17,400 nt of DNA from Candidatus Falkowbacteria bacterium CG10_big_fil_rev_8_21_14_0_10_43_10 (GCA_002773655.1 PFAR01000013.1:16009-33408); one strand, 5' to 3'; numbered from the stretch's first letter, positions 5,725 through 14,133 are shown. Made by a program: numbers and translations. The notes: generated by a model not told the origin, from the letters alone.

Positions 5725-6456
5725 ATGCATATTTATATTTTTGACCAATATCTGAACCAAAAAAAATATGAGAGGATAGTGGCAAAAATTGAAACACGCC
5801 TGACCGACCTCGGTCTGAACGGAAAAAATTGCCATGTCGGGCCCTTAAAGAGCCTGCGCAGTATTGTTGTTGAAGAGTTGAGAAACACCCCGAAAACGAT
5901 AGTGGCGGTAGGCAATAACGGCACCTTAAACCAAGTAATTAATTCTATCGGGGAAAGCGACGCGGTTGTCGGAATCATACCGGTCGGGGGAAATAACTCC
6001 ATAGCGGAGTCTTTCGGTATTAAAGACGAGGATCAGGCCTGCAACGTTCTTTCGGCCCGCTTAATGGAAAAAATTGATTTGGGAAAAATCAACAACCAAT
6101 ATTTTTTATCTAACGCCCGCATATCAAATAAAGAAACTATTTTGGAAATAAAGGGAAAATACACGGTGGAGCCGACCGGACCGGGGCAAGTGGAGGTTAT
6201 TAATTTAAACACGAAAAACAACAACACCAGCAATCCCAATGACGGTCAGCTGGAAATTTTTATTACAGTCACTAAAAAAGGAATGATAACGAACGAAATT
6301 GACCGCAGCTTCATCCAAACCGACCGAGCAATTATAAATAACTTGCTGCACGAAAATTTTATTATCGACGACCTGATTGAAATAAAGACTCCCGTTGAAA
6401 TAGGAGTCTCTAAAAATAAATTAAAGGTTATTGTAGGAAAAGAAAGGCGATTTTAA
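5725..6456 (+). CDS. Diacylglycerol-kinase-like (DAGK catalytic fold) protein, divergent
   Basis: The 243-aa protein resembles the catalytic domain of lipid/sphingosine kinases (DgkB/YegS type), which phosphorylate a lipid hydroxyl with ATP. The support is AVGNNGTLNQVINSI at residues 61-75 in place of the usual GGDGTLNEV, then IIPVGGNNSIAESFGI (84-99) in place of the usual P-x-GT-x-NDFA-x-x-LGI, then IDLGKINNQYFLSNARI (117-133). The Asp of the GGDGT motif is replaced by Asn, and family members are usually around 290-300 aa, so activity is uncertain. It may be a lipid-binding or regulatory relative. It follows the bactofilin closely, which suggests an envelope-linked role. Confidence 0.7.
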   Translation: MHIYIFDQYLNQKKYERIVAKIETRLTDLGLNGKNCHVGPLKSLRSIVVEELRNTPKTIVAVGNNGTLNQVINSIGESDAVVGIIPVGGNNSIAESFGIKDEDQACNVLSARLMEKIDLGKINNQYFLSNARISNKETILEIKGKYTVEPTGPGQVEVINLNTKNNNTSNPNDGQLEIFITVTKKGMITNEIDRSFIQTDRAIINNLLHENFIIDDLIEIKTPVEIGVSKNKLKVIVGKERRF

Positions 6457-6472
6457 AAAATCACCTTATTTT
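6444..6472 (+). terminator. Weak hairpin at the end of the bactofilin operon
   Basis: AAGG-GATT (6444-6452) and AATC-CCTT (6459-6467) form a stem with one C-A mismatch, followed by a short T-rich tail. The stem overlaps the last codons and the stop. It lies between convergent genes and could serve both strands weakly. Confidence 0.35.
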
Positions 6473-6493
6473 CTATATAATTTTATCTAACTA

Positions 6494-7243
6494 TTAACTA
6501 ACAATCTCAATCTCTCCTTCTTTTATTTTGCTCTTTTTAAATATATATACCTGCTGCAGGCCGGTTAATAAAGTTGTTACTAACCAATACAGAGTAAGAC
6601 CTCCAGGGAAAGTCAGCCCGATAAATACGGTAATGGCTGGCATAAAATAAACCATCTGCTTATTCATAATAGCCATCATATCTTCGTCTTTGGCCACGGG
6701 GTTGTTCCGCGCCTGTTTGGGCACTCTTTTAGCCATCATCATCTTCGCCTGCCAAAACTGGGCTAACCCGGCTAAAACAGCGAGTATTGGGTTGGGTTTT
6801 GCTAAATCAATAATTCCTAAAGACATGGCATTGATTGAATCCGGCCTCTGAATAAAGTTATAAACTATATCCAGCGATCCGCCGGTCAAGCCGTCCCTAA
6901 AAACATAAAAGACTGCGATTAAAAAAGGAAATTGGATTAACAAGGGCAGACAGGAAGAAAAAGGGTTCACTTTCTGTTCTTTATACAGATCCATCATCGC
7001 CTTGCCCAATTCCTGTTTATTATCGGCGTATCTTTTCTTTAATTCATCTATCTTAGGCTGTAAATCCTGCAGGGCTTTCTGCGATTTAATTGACTGTTGG
7101 TTTAAGGGAAAAAGCGCTAATCTAATCAAGGCGGTTAAAATGATAATGGCAATTCCAATATCATTGCCGGGCACAATATTATAAAGAAAAACCAACAAAT
7201 TAAAGATCGGCTCATAAAAAAAAGTGTGAAAAATAGAAGACAT
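6494..7243 (-). CDS. yidC: YidC/Oxa1-family membrane protein insertase
   Basis: YidC inserts and folds inner-membrane proteins alone or with SecYEG. The 249-aa protein has the conserved core without the large periplasmic domain of Gram-negative YidC, as in the Gram-positive/CPR form. Segments include IGIAIIILTALIRLALFPL with the conserved groove arginine, a cytosolic helical hairpin (QPKIDELKKRYADNKQELGK), SCLPLLIQFPFLIAVFYVF, and the last membrane segments with FPGGLTLYWLVTTLLTGLQQ. The tail is short and basic. It is the last gene of rpmH-rnpA-yidD-yidC, 18 bases after yidD. No lipobox or signal peptide precedes the first segment. Confidence 0.96.
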   Translation of the reverse strand: MSSIFHTFFYEPIFNLLVFLYNIVPGNDIGIAIIILTALIRLALFPLNQQSIKSQKALQDLQPKIDELKKRYADNKQELGKAMMDLYKEQKVNPFSSCLPLLIQFPFLIAVFYVFRDGLTGGSLDIVYNFIQRPDSINAMSLGIIDLAKPNPILAVLAGLAQFWQAKMMMAKRVPKQARNNPVAKDEDMMAIMNKQMVYFMPAITVFIGLTFPGGLTLYWLVTTLLTGLQQVYIFKKSKIKEGEIEIVS

Positions 7244-7261
7244 AAAATAAATAATAAAAAA

Positions 7262-7522
7262 TTAAACCGGGTCGTATCCGCCCTTATTCCATGGGTTGCA
7301 ACGCAAAATACGCCAGCATGTTTTTATTCCTCCTTTGATAATGCCATGCTTTTCAATGGCCTGGATGCCATATTCGGAACAGGTGGGATAAAAACGGCAA
7401 TAGCCGTGAGGAAAAAAAAATTTTAACCGGCCATGGTCAAAAGAAAGAGTATTTTGATATATTTTAATTATCCTTACTATTAGCTGGCGAGAATAATAAT
7501 GCCAATTATAAATCATGAACAT
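7262..7522 (-). CDS. yidD: Membrane protein insertion efficiency factor YidD
   Basis: The 86-aa protein has the YidD signature: YQNTLSFDHG, then FFPHGYCRFYPTCSEYGIQAIEKHG and the CWRILRCNPWNKGGYDPV C-terminus with three conserved cysteines. YidD is a small membrane-associated factor that assists YidC-dependent insertion. The ATG at 7522 is used here, but a second ATG two codons later is equally possible. It starts 6 bases past the rnpA stop, consistent with one transcript. Confidence 0.96.
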   Translation of the reverse strand: MFMIYNWHYYSRQLIVRIIKIYQNTLSFDHGRLKFFFPHGYCRFYPTCSEYGIQAIEKHGIIKGGIKTCWRILRCNPWNKGGYDPV

Positions 7523-7528
7523 CGCTTA

Positions 7529-7879
7529 TTATTTAAAACTTTTGGTTACTTCCAGCCTTTTAAAATGCTGCGACAGCGACTTTTCCATCTCGTGATAGTC
7601 TGCTCCGGCGATCCTTGGCAATCCTAAAATAAAAAAATCAAACCCCGGTTCAAGTTTGCTTAAATTTAACCTGATAATTTCTCTCAACTGCCTTTTTTTC
7701 TTATTTCTAATAACTGCTTTTTTACTAACTTTAGAAGAAATTACTATACAAAATCGGCTAACTGACCTTTTTGTCGGCAAGGCTTTAACTCCGATTGTTT
7801 TATCAAAACTGCTCTTGCCCTTTTTAAAAACATTTTCTATTTCCTTTTCTTTTGTAAGCCGATTTTCTTTTTTTAGCAT
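7529..7879 (-). CDS. rnpA: Ribonuclease P protein component
   Basis: RnpA binds the RNase P RNA and helps recognise the 5' leader of pre-tRNA. This matters here because several tRNAs need 5' processing. The 116-aa protein has the usual length and the family RNR signature VIRNKKKRQLREIIR in the middle, with a basic N-terminus (LKKENRLTKEKEIENVFKKG). It starts 3 bases after the rpmH stop, the standard arrangement. Confidence 0.96.
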   Translation of the reverse strand: MLKKENRLTKEKEIENVFKKGKSSFDKTIGVKALPTKRSVSRFCIVISSKVSKKAVIRNKKKRQLREIIRLNLSKLEPGFDFFILGLPRIAGADYHEMEKSLSQHFKRLEVTKSFK

Positions 7880-7882
7880 AAT

Positions 7883-8020
7883 CTACTTGCTTAAAATTTT
7901 TCTGGCTTTGGCCCGGCGCCTTTTTAAAACAGTCCGGCCATTTTTAGTGCTCATTCTTTTTCTAAAGCCGTGTTTCTTTTTAGCCCGGCGGACATTAGGC
8001 TGATAGGTTCTTTTAGGCAT
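7883..8020 (-). CDS. rpmH: 50S ribosomal protein bL34
   Basis: A 45-codon frame on the minus strand encodes a very basic protein starting MPKRTYQPNVRRAKKKHGF, followed by RKRMSTKNGRTVLKRRRAKARK. This is unmistakably L34, a small protein of the large subunit. The length is canonical (44-46 aa), and it ends in TAG. It is the promoter-proximal gene of the rpmH-rnpA-yidD-yidC cluster and has no clear Shine-Dalgarno. Confidence 0.97.
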   Translation of the reverse strand: MPKRTYQPNVRRAKKKHGFRKRMSTKNGRTVLKRRRAKARKILSK

Positions 8021-8062
8021 ATGTTTGTTAACTTTATCTATATAAAAAAAATTTTAACTCCT

Positions 8063-8103
8063 ATTATAGTGTCTATAATATCATTAAAAAATAGCGGGGT
8101 CAA
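8063..8103 (-). promoter_or_regulatory. Promoter of the rpmH-rnpA-yidD-yidC operon
   Basis: On the minus strand TTGACC (8103-8098), a 17-base spacer and TATTAT (8080-8075) are visible, with TGA before the -10 element. A second TATAAT (8068-8063) lies slightly further downstream. Transcription would start around 8068 and leave a leader of nearly 50 bases. Confidence 0.7.
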
Positions 8104-8155
8104 ATATAAATTTTATTTTTGTTTATATATTCGTAAACAATTCGTAATTAGCAGG

Positions 8156-8197
8156 ATATCCACCAATTGTGAACAACTTATAAACTTTTGTGGATAT
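8156..8197. promoter_or_regulatory. DnaA-box-like sites upstream of dnaA
   Basis: ATATCCACC (8156-8164) and TGTGGATAT (8189-8197) form an opposed pair with 8-base perfect inverted arms (ATATCCAC/GTGGATAT). A weaker site, TGTGAACAA, lies between them (8168-8176). The right-hand site has one mismatch to TTATCCACA and adjoins the likely dnaA promoter. This fits DnaA autoregulation or an origin. Confidence 0.6.
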
Positions 8198-8230
8198 TTT
8201 CATTTCTTTTATTATAGTCTATACTATACT
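8197..8230 (+). promoter_or_regulatory. Predicted dnaA promoter
   Basis: TATACT occurs twice (8220-8225 and 8225-8230). A weak -35, TTTTCA (8197-8202), sits 17 bases before the first copy and touches the DnaA-box-like site. DnaA binding there would be expected to block RNA polymerase. Confidence 0.45.
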
Positions 8231-8268
8231 ATGACAATAATCTCTAATAAAATTAACGTTTTACTCAT

Positions 8269-9654
8269 ATGACCAACCAAGAAATTTGGCAGGCTGTTTT
8301 AGGAGAAATGGAGGTAAATATTTCCAAAGCTAATTTTACCACCTGGTTTAAAAGCACTTTTATCTCCACTATTGAGGATGGTAAAATAATTATCAGCGTG
8401 CCAAATACCTTCACTAAAGCTTGGCTGGAAAAAAAATATCATAGAGAAATTATGCAGGCGTTGGAAAAAGTTATAGAAAAAAAAATCGGCGAAATATTAT
8501 ATAAAGTGGAACTGTTAAAAAAAGATAATTTTATATCTAATATTAGCGGAATTACACCAAATGAAAAATTGACTTTAAATCCGGCCGGCCAGCAAACAAA
8601 AGAAAACCCAACCGACAAAAACTTTAAGGCAAATATCTTTGGCTTAAATCCACGTTATGTTTTTGATAATTTTATTGTGGGCAAAAATAACCAGCTGGCG
8701 CACGCGGCCTGCAAAGCGGTAGCGGCCTCCCCCGGATCCACTTATAACCCTTTATTTATTTACGGCGGGGTGGGCTTGGGAAAAACCCATCTCTTGCATG
8801 CTATCGGCAATGAACTTGCCCAAAAAAACAAAAGGGCTTTGTACGTTACCTGTGAAAAATTTACCAATGACTATGTTCAGGCGGTCCGTACCGGCCGGGC
8901 TAAAGAATTTAAAGATTTTTACCGCAATGTTGACGTCCTATTAATTGACGACATCCAGTTTATGGGCGGTAAAGACGGCACCCAAGAGGAATTTTTTCAT
9001 ACTTTTAATGAATTGCACCAGTCCAACCGGCAAATTGTAGTGAGTTCCGACCGCCAGCCGAAGGCGATTACATCACTTGAACAGCGGCTCCAGTCCCGTT
9101 TTGAATGGGGAATGATAGTAGACACCACCCAGCCTGATATTGAGACCAGAACGGCTATTTTAGAGGCAAAATGCCAGGAAAAAAATTACCAGTTGCCTAA
9201 TGATGTTCTTGTTTATATCGCCAGTATAGTCCAAAGCAATATCAGGGAACTTGAAGGGGCTTTAAATAGGGTAATTGCTTACCATCAATTTAACCAAAAA
9301 GAACCAGCTTTAGATAGCACAAAAGAAATTTTGGCTAATATTATAAATAATATTCAATCAAAATCAGTTACTCCTAAAATAATTATTGATATTGTATCAA
9401 AATTTTATGACGTGGAAATAGTTGATTTATTGGGAAAAAGCAGAAAAAAAGAACTAGTTATTCCCCGTCAAGTGGCAATGTATTTAATGCGCGAAGAGAT
9501 TAACACTTCTTTCCCCACTATCGGCAACGAATTTGGCGGCCGGGATCATACTACCGCAATTCACGCCTGTAATAAAGTTTCTAATGAAGTAAAACAAGAC
9601 CAAAGGAAAAAACAGGATGTTGAATCAATTAAACAGCTAATCTACAACCAATAG
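8269..9654 (+). CDS. dnaA: Chromosomal replication initiator protein DnaA
   Basis: DnaA binds TTATCCACA-type boxes, forms an ATP-dependent filament and opens the origin. All four domains are present in 461 aa: domain I (about 1-75, with ISKANFTTWF), a short linker, AAA+ domain III with Walker A GGVGLGKTHL (166-175) and Walker B LLIDDIQF (224-231), and domain IV with the box-binding signature GGRDHTTAIHACNKV (423-437). The length is normal. The ATG at 8269 begins TNQEIWQAVLGEM, a standard start, though no Shine-Dalgarno precedes it. dnaN follows after 276 bases. Confidence 0.98.
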   Translation: MTNQEIWQAVLGEMEVNISKANFTTWFKSTFISTIEDGKIIISVPNTFTKAWLEKKYHREIMQALEKVIEKKIGEILYKVELLKKDNFISNISGITPNEKLTLNPAGQQTKENPTDKNFKANIFGLNPRYVFDNFIVGKNNQLAHAACKAVAASPGSTYNPLFIYGGVGLGKTHLLHAIGNELAQKNKRALYVTCEKFTNDYVQAVRTGRAKEFKDFYRNVDVLLIDDIQFMGGKDGTQEEFFHTFNELHQSNRQIVVSSDRQPKAITSLEQRLQSRFEWGMIVDTTQPDIETRTAILEAKCQEKNYQLPNDVLVYIASIVQSNIRELEGALNRVIAYHQFNQKEPALDSTKEILANIINNIQSKSVTPKIIIDIVSKFYDVEIVDLLGKSRKKELVIPRQVAMYLMREEINTSFPTIGNEFGGRDHTTAIHACNKVSNEVKQDQRKKQDVESIKQLIYNQ

Positions 9655-9733
9655 ACAGTATATCAATACTCTATCAACATCTTGATAAAACTGTGGAAAT
9701 AACCTTACTAATAATAATGTTATTAACAGATTA

Positions 9734-9775
9734 TTTTAAATTTAATATTTTATCTAAAAGTTATTAAATTTAAAA
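9734..9775. repeat. 13-bp all-A/T perfect inverted repeat
   Basis: Bases 9734-9746 and 9763-9775 are exact reverse complements separated by 16 bases. The arms contain only A and T and have no T tract in a terminator position, so cruciform or unwinding behaviour is as likely as termination of dnaA. Confidence 0.6.
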
Positions 9776-9823
9776 CACATGAAGTTAGATTGATATAAAG
9801 TTATTTTACACCCACTAATTTGT

Positions 9824-9853
9824 TTAATATTAGCGCTTATTTGCTAATATTAA
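9824..9853. repeat. 11-bp perfect inverted repeat before dnaN
   Basis: TTAATATTAGC (9824-9834) and GCTAATATTAA (9843-9853) are separated by 8 bases, about 80 bases before the dnaN start and next to a weak DnaA-box-like site. It could be a dimeric protein operator or an RNA hairpin in the dnaA-dnaN transcript. Confidence 0.65.
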
Positions 9854-9930
9854 CTGAATCCACAGCCTTATTATAGTTATTATTAATATATTATATATAC
9901 GTATTATAAAACGTCTAACAACTTCTTATT

Positions 9931-11082
9931 ATGAAATTCTCTTGCACTCAAGAAAATTTAAAAAAGGGGTTATTAAATATTGTTCACGTGGCGGGAAAAA
10001 ATATCAACTTGCCCATACTAAGCAATGTCTTGATTGAAGTTTCTAATAATATTAAATTTACTAGCACTGATTTGGAAATAGGGGTGGTTAGCAGTGTTCG
10101 CGGCAAAATAGAAAAAGAAGGAAAAACAACCATTAATGCCAAGCTTTTTACCGATTATATTAATTTATTGCCGAATAAAAGAGTGGATGTCGAGCTTATC
10201 AATAATGAAATTTTAATAAAATGCGAGAATTATAAAACAAAAATAAACGCCGAAAACGCCGATGACTATCCCATAATTCCCGCGATAGAAAAGGAAAATT
10301 ATTACAGTTTTGAGTTTGAAGAGTTTAAAAAAGCGGTTAATGAGGTAATCTTTGCCGCGGCGGCCGATGAAACAAGGATAGAATTAAGCGGGGTTTACTT
10401 TGAATTTCATCAGAACGAATTGATTTTAGCGGCTACTGACAGTTACCGGCTGGCGGAAAGAAAAATAAAATACAAAGAAAAACCGGAAGAACAAAAAGAT
10501 ATAATAAAAAAAATAATAATTCCCACAAAAACCCTGCAGGAGGCGATTAGAATTTCCTCAACTTCGCAGGATATCGAGGTTTCCAGCGATGAACCGAACC
10601 ATAAAATAAAAATATATATCACTGAAAACCAAATTTTATTTACTTATGATGAGGTGGAGCTTGTTTCTAGGGTCATAGAAGGCCAGTATCCTGACTACAG
10701 GCAGATTATACCGAGCACTGATGAAAAGAATAGGACTTTAGTATCAATCGGCCGCCAGGACCTTATTAGAGCCATTAAAGCCTCTTCGCTTTTTTCCAAA
10801 GCCAACATTAACGACGTCCATTTTGATTTTCCTAAAGCAAAGAATCAGGCGGTTATCAGTTCGGTCGGCAGCCAGAAAGGCGAAAGCACGGTTGAATTGC
10901 CGATAGAGATAATCGGCATGGATAACGGCGTGGTTTTAAATTATAAATATCTTCTGGACGGGCTTAACAGCTTAAATAGCGATGAAGTGGTTTTAGAAAT
11001 CGTGAATTCCAACACCCCTGTTTCCTTAAAGGCAAAAAACAGGCAGGATTATTTATATATAATAATGCCGATCAGGCAATAA
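9931..11082 (+). CDS. dnaN: DNA polymerase III beta subunit (sliding clamp)
   Basis: The beta clamp encircles DNA as a dimer and tethers polymerase III and many repair proteins. The 383-aa length is usual for three clamp domains. Visible family features are the N-terminal MKFSCTQENLKKGLLNIVHVAGK-like start, NLPILSNVLIE, the ATDSYRLAERKI segment in the middle domain, the EGQYPDYRQIIP segment, and the C-terminal DYLYIIMPIRQ that shapes the partner-binding pocket. Position directly after dnaA is canonical. It ends 6 bases from the end of the convergent PBP gene, with no terminator between. Confidence 0.97.
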   Translation: MKFSCTQENLKKGLLNIVHVAGKNINLPILSNVLIEVSNNIKFTSTDLEIGVVSSVRGKIEKEGKTTINAKLFTDYINLLPNKRVDVELINNEILIKCENYKTKINAENADDYPIIPAIEKENYYSFEFEEFKKAVNEVIFAAAADETRIELSGVYFEFHQNELILAATDSYRLAERKIKYKEKPEEQKDIIKKIIIPTKTLQEAIRISSTSQDIEVSSDEPNHKIKIYITENQILFTYDEVELVSRVIEGQYPDYRQIIPSTDEKNRTLVSIGRQDLIRAIKASSLFSKANINDVHFDFPKAKNQAVISSVGSQKGESTVELPIEIIGMDNGVVLNYKYLLDGLNSLNSDEVVLEIVNSNTPVSLKAKNRQDYLYIIMPIRQ

Positions 11083-11088
11083 ATCTAT

Positions 11089-14055
11089 TTATTCTTTCAC
11101 GTAGATTTTTATTCGGTCGGTTTTTTTGAAGTTGCCAGACCAGCCTTTAGCTTCGGCATAGAGATAATAATAGCCGGCAGTCGGCGCCTCCTGCCAAGAA
11201 CCAGAGACCTCATTATTGGTTATTTGGCTATTAGTGGCAATTAACTGTGGAGCAGAGTCGCCCTCTTTTAAATAATAAAAGTCAACCGATTTAATTGCGC
11301 CAGGTTTGTAACTTAATGTTTTTAGCGGCAGGGGAAATTCGGCAATAGAGGCGGTATAATTATTACCAGGCGAAGTCCAGGCAAAATTTAAAGAGGTATC
11401 CCGTTCTGATTCATCCAGAATTAAGTTAAACTGCGTATTTTTATGTGAGCAGTTTTCTTTAGTGTCGCAGAGCTTGATAGTTAATTTATGGTTTCCGTTG
11501 TTAAGGTAGCTGATATCAGAGGAGAGGTCGTAGGGATAAGTAGCAACCAGCTCAATAAGATGGTCGTCAATATAATACTCAGCCCGGCCGATGCCCATAA
11601 TGGCGTTCGAGGAAATATCAACCCGCAGGGTTTTTTCCGTGATGACCGCGTTGTCGCTGGGCGAGTTGATTTCAATAGTCGGAGCGTATTCAGGCTTATG
11701 AACATTATCATAATTTATTGGGATTTCATCTAACTTTATTTTTTCCCTCTCCGCCCATTTTTTAATAGCCTCTTCCCAAATTGGGAATTGCGGATCGGTT
11801 TGATTTTCACCAGGAATTTCTCCGCGCGGATCGTCTTTTAAGCAGTAATATAATATGCTGTGCGGCTGGCGGAAGGTTTTTTCTTCAATTAGTTCGGGCG
11901 GCGTGTTTTCGGTGGCGAGCAGGCCGCTGATTTTATCAATTTTAATTTTTACCTCGCCGGCGCCGATGCCGTCTAAAATCGCCTTGCCAGTAATCACTTT
12001 TTCTTCTTTTTGAAAATATTCAATCGGCGTGTCGCCCAGAACCCGTTGCATATAGTCGTGCCAAATTGGGGCGGCCACCTTAGAGCCGTCCGCTCCCCGT
12101 TTCATTTCCGAGTTGTCATTATTACCAACCCAAACACCGGTTACGAGCGACGGCGTATAGCCGATTGTCCAAGCGTCGCGGTAGTCGTTGGTAGTCCCGG
12201 TTTTCGCGGCCACTGGCCGGCTTCCTAAGGTCAGCCAGTTTTGGGCGCCGAAAACATAGGAACGCGCTTCGTTATCCGACAGAATATCGTTAATCAGGCG
12301 GGCTATTTTAGCCGGCATTATATTCTTCTCTTTATTTTCTTGATATTCTTCCAGTGTTTTTCCCTTGCGGTCCTCAACTTTTAAAATAGCCACCGGCGGA
12401 TTATATTCGCCTTCGCGGGCGAAGATGCCGTAAGCGGAAGTATGGTCCAGCAGTTTTACTTCGCCCCCGCCCAAAACCAAGGACAAGCCATAGCGGTCAG
12501 GTTCGTTCAGACTGGAATAACCCATTTTTTGGGCCAGATCGGTAACATTATTGACGCCGGTCAGATAGAGTGTTTTAACCGCCGGAATATTGAGTGAGCC
12601 GGCCAGCGCTGTCCTGATAGTGATCGGGCCGTGCTCTTTTAGGTCATAGTTATGCGGCTCATAATCTTTAGCGCCGCCCGCCGAGAAGTTGGTCACTACG
12701 TCATAGAGAATAGTATCCGGAGTGTAGCCTTTTTGGAAAGCGGCGGCGTAGACAATTGGCTTTAAGGAAGATCCGGGCTGGCGCAGGCGAGTTGCGATAT
12801 TTACTTGGCCGTCGATTTCATCGTTAAAATAGTCCCGTGATCCAACCATTGCCAATATTTGTCCGGTTTTAGGATCAATTGAAACCAGGGCGTCATTATT
12901 GGCATTATAGCCCGAGGCGTTGCTTTCCCCGTGATCGTTAATAACTTCTTCAGCAATTTTTTGCTTATATAAATCAAGAGTAGTATAAATTTTTAAGCCT
13001 TCGCGCTCAATTACCTGCTGGCCGTATTTTTCGCTTAATATTTCCCGCACGTACATTACAAAGTGGGGGGCGGTAATGTCGGTGTTAGGCTCTTTAAATT
13101 GGATATTATAATCAAGCGCTTTGTTTAATTCATCCTCGGTAATATAGCCCAGATCCTTCATGCCATTTAAAATCCATTCCTGGCGGGCGAAAAGGTCTTC
13201 TTTATGGCTGCCGTAAGGGGAATAATAAGTTGGCGCCTTAGGAAAGGAGGCTAAAATGGCTGCTTGGGCAAGATTTATATCGCGGGCGGAAACGCCGAAA
13301 TATTTGCGCGCAGCCGCTTCTACTCCGTAGGCGGTGGAGCCGTAGGGTATTTCGTTAAGGTATAATTGAAAAATTTCATCTTTGGAGAATTTTTGTTCAA
13401 TGCGATAAGACAAAACAAATTCTTTGATTTTGCGCGATATTTTGCGTTCATTCGTTAAAATCGCGTTTTTAACCAGCTGCTGGGTTAAGGTAGATCCGCC
13501 GCGGGCAGGCTTCCCGGTTAAAGGGTCAATTATAACTCCCTTAAACATCGACAAGAGGTTAAAGCCGCTGTGCTCATAAAATTTTCTGTCTTCCGCGGTA
13601 ATAGTCGCCCATTTTATATAATCAGGAATTTCTTCCAGCTTAATAATAGTTCGTTTTTCGTCCCCGTGCACTTCATAGAGAATGGTTTCACCTGTCCGGT
13701 CGTATATTTTAGTGCTCTCCGGCACATCGCGGTCAATTAGTTTGTCCGGATTCGGCAAATCGCGGGAGAGCCAGGCAAAATATATTAATCCAAAAATAGC
13801 CGCCGCTAAAAAAACCACTAACAAGGTGAAAATTAAATTTCCGGTAGTTTTTCGGCTATATTTACCTAATTTCAGCCGTTTTATTCGAGAGTGGTTTCTT
13901 CGAAAATCGCCCAAGGATCCGCCGCCTCTTAATTCCCTGCTTTTTTTTATGCTTTCCCGAATTGAAGAGGTGCTGGTTGCCGAGTGGCTTTTAACAATAT
14001 TTTTTTTCCAATCCTGAGGAGAATGAATCTTTTTTGATAACTGAGGAATAGGCAT
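11089..14055 (-). CDS. Class A penicillin-binding protein (PBP1A-type) with C-terminal Ig-like region
   Basis: This bifunctional enzyme polymerises glycan strands and cross-links peptides at the outer face of the membrane. The order of parts is: a basic cytosolic stretch (1-70), one membrane segment (about 72-95, LIFTLLVVFLAAAIFGLIYF), and a GT51 glycosyltransferase with catalytic E155 in TITAEDRKFYEH, RGGSTLTQQLVKN and LYLNEIPYGSTAYGVEAAA. The transpeptidase has the SxxK serine S429 in RQPGSSLKP, the AGSLNIP SxN motif and KTGTTNDYRDAW (K618). Beyond about residue 690 comes a long tail with an Ig-like segment (APTIEINSPSDNAV to the NCSHKNTQFNLIL strand) and another beta-rich repeat. At 988 aa it exceeds typical class A PBPs. 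I chose the ATG at 14055, since the ATG at 14187 would lie upstream of the predicted promoter and add a non-homologous hydrophobic peptide. Confidence 0.94.
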   Translation of the reverse strand: MPIPQLSKKIHSPQDWKKNIVKSHSATSTSSIRESIKKSRELRGGGSLGDFRRNHSRIKRLKLGKYSRKTTGNLIFTLLVVFLAAAIFGLIYFAWLSRDLPNPDKLIDRDVPESTKIYDRTGETILYEVHGDEKRTIIKLEEIPDYIKWATITAEDRKFYEHSGFNLLSMFKGVIIDPLTGKPARGGSTLTQQLVKNAILTNERKISRKIKEFVLSYRIEQKFSKDEIFQLYLNEIPYGSTAYGVEAAARKYFGVSARDINLAQAAILASFPKAPTYYSPYGSHKEDLFARQEWILNGMKDLGYITEDELNKALDYNIQFKEPNTDITAPHFVMYVREILSEKYGQQVIEREGLKIYTTLDLYKQKIAEEVINDHGESNASGYNANNDALVSIDPKTGQILAMVGSRDYFNDEIDGQVNIATRLRQPGSSLKPIVYAAAFQKGYTPDTILYDVVTNFSAGGAKDYEPHNYDLKEHGPITIRTALAGSLNIPAVKTLYLTGVNNVTDLAQKMGYSSLNEPDRYGLSLVLGGGEVKLLDHTSAYGIFAREGEYNPPVAILKVEDRKGKTLEEYQENKEKNIMPAKIARLINDILSDNEARSYVFGAQNWLTLGSRPVAAKTGTTNDYRDAWTIGYTPSLVTGVWVGNNDNSEMKRGADGSKVAAPIWHDYMQRVLGDTPIEYFQKEEKVITGKAILDGIGAGEVKIKIDKISGLLATENTPPELIEEKTFRQPHSILYYCLKDDPRGEIPGENQTDPQFPIWEEAIKKWAEREKIKLDEIPINYDNVHKPEYAPTIEINSPSDNAVITEKTLRVDISSNAIMGIGRAEYYIDDHLIELVATYPYDLSSDISYLNNGNHKLTIKLCDTKENCSHKNTQFNLILDESERDTSLNFAWTSPGNNYTASIAEFPLPLKTLSYKPGAIKSVDFYYLKEGDSAPQLIATNSQITNNEVSGSWQEAPTAGYYYLYAEAKGWSGNFKKTDRIKIYVKE

Positions 14056-14104
14056 AATCCTACGAATTATAAATAAAATATAAATACGCAAATTAGATAA
14101 ATTA

Positions 14105-14133
14105 ATTATAGAATAAACTTTTTGCATTGACAA
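14105..14133 (-). promoter_or_regulatory. Predicted promoter of the PBP gene
   Basis: On the minus strand TTGTCA (14133-14128), a 17-base spacer and TATAAT (14110-14105) are visible. Transcription would begin near 14098 and leave a leader of about 43 bases to the ATG at 14055. Its -35 overlaps that of the plus-strand promoter. Confidence 0.65.

Larger units (their letters stand above)
9692..9864. other. dnaA-dnaN intergenic region with weak DnaA boxes
   Basis: The 276-base gap between dnaA and dnaN is extremely AT-rich. It carries two opposed two-mismatch DnaA-box-like sites, TGTGGAAAT (9692-9700) and GAATCCACA (9856-9864). Between them lie two long perfect inverted repeats, listed separately. 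It could be part of oriC, a DnaA regulatory zone, or both. No Shine-Dalgarno precedes dnaN. Confidence 0.4.
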
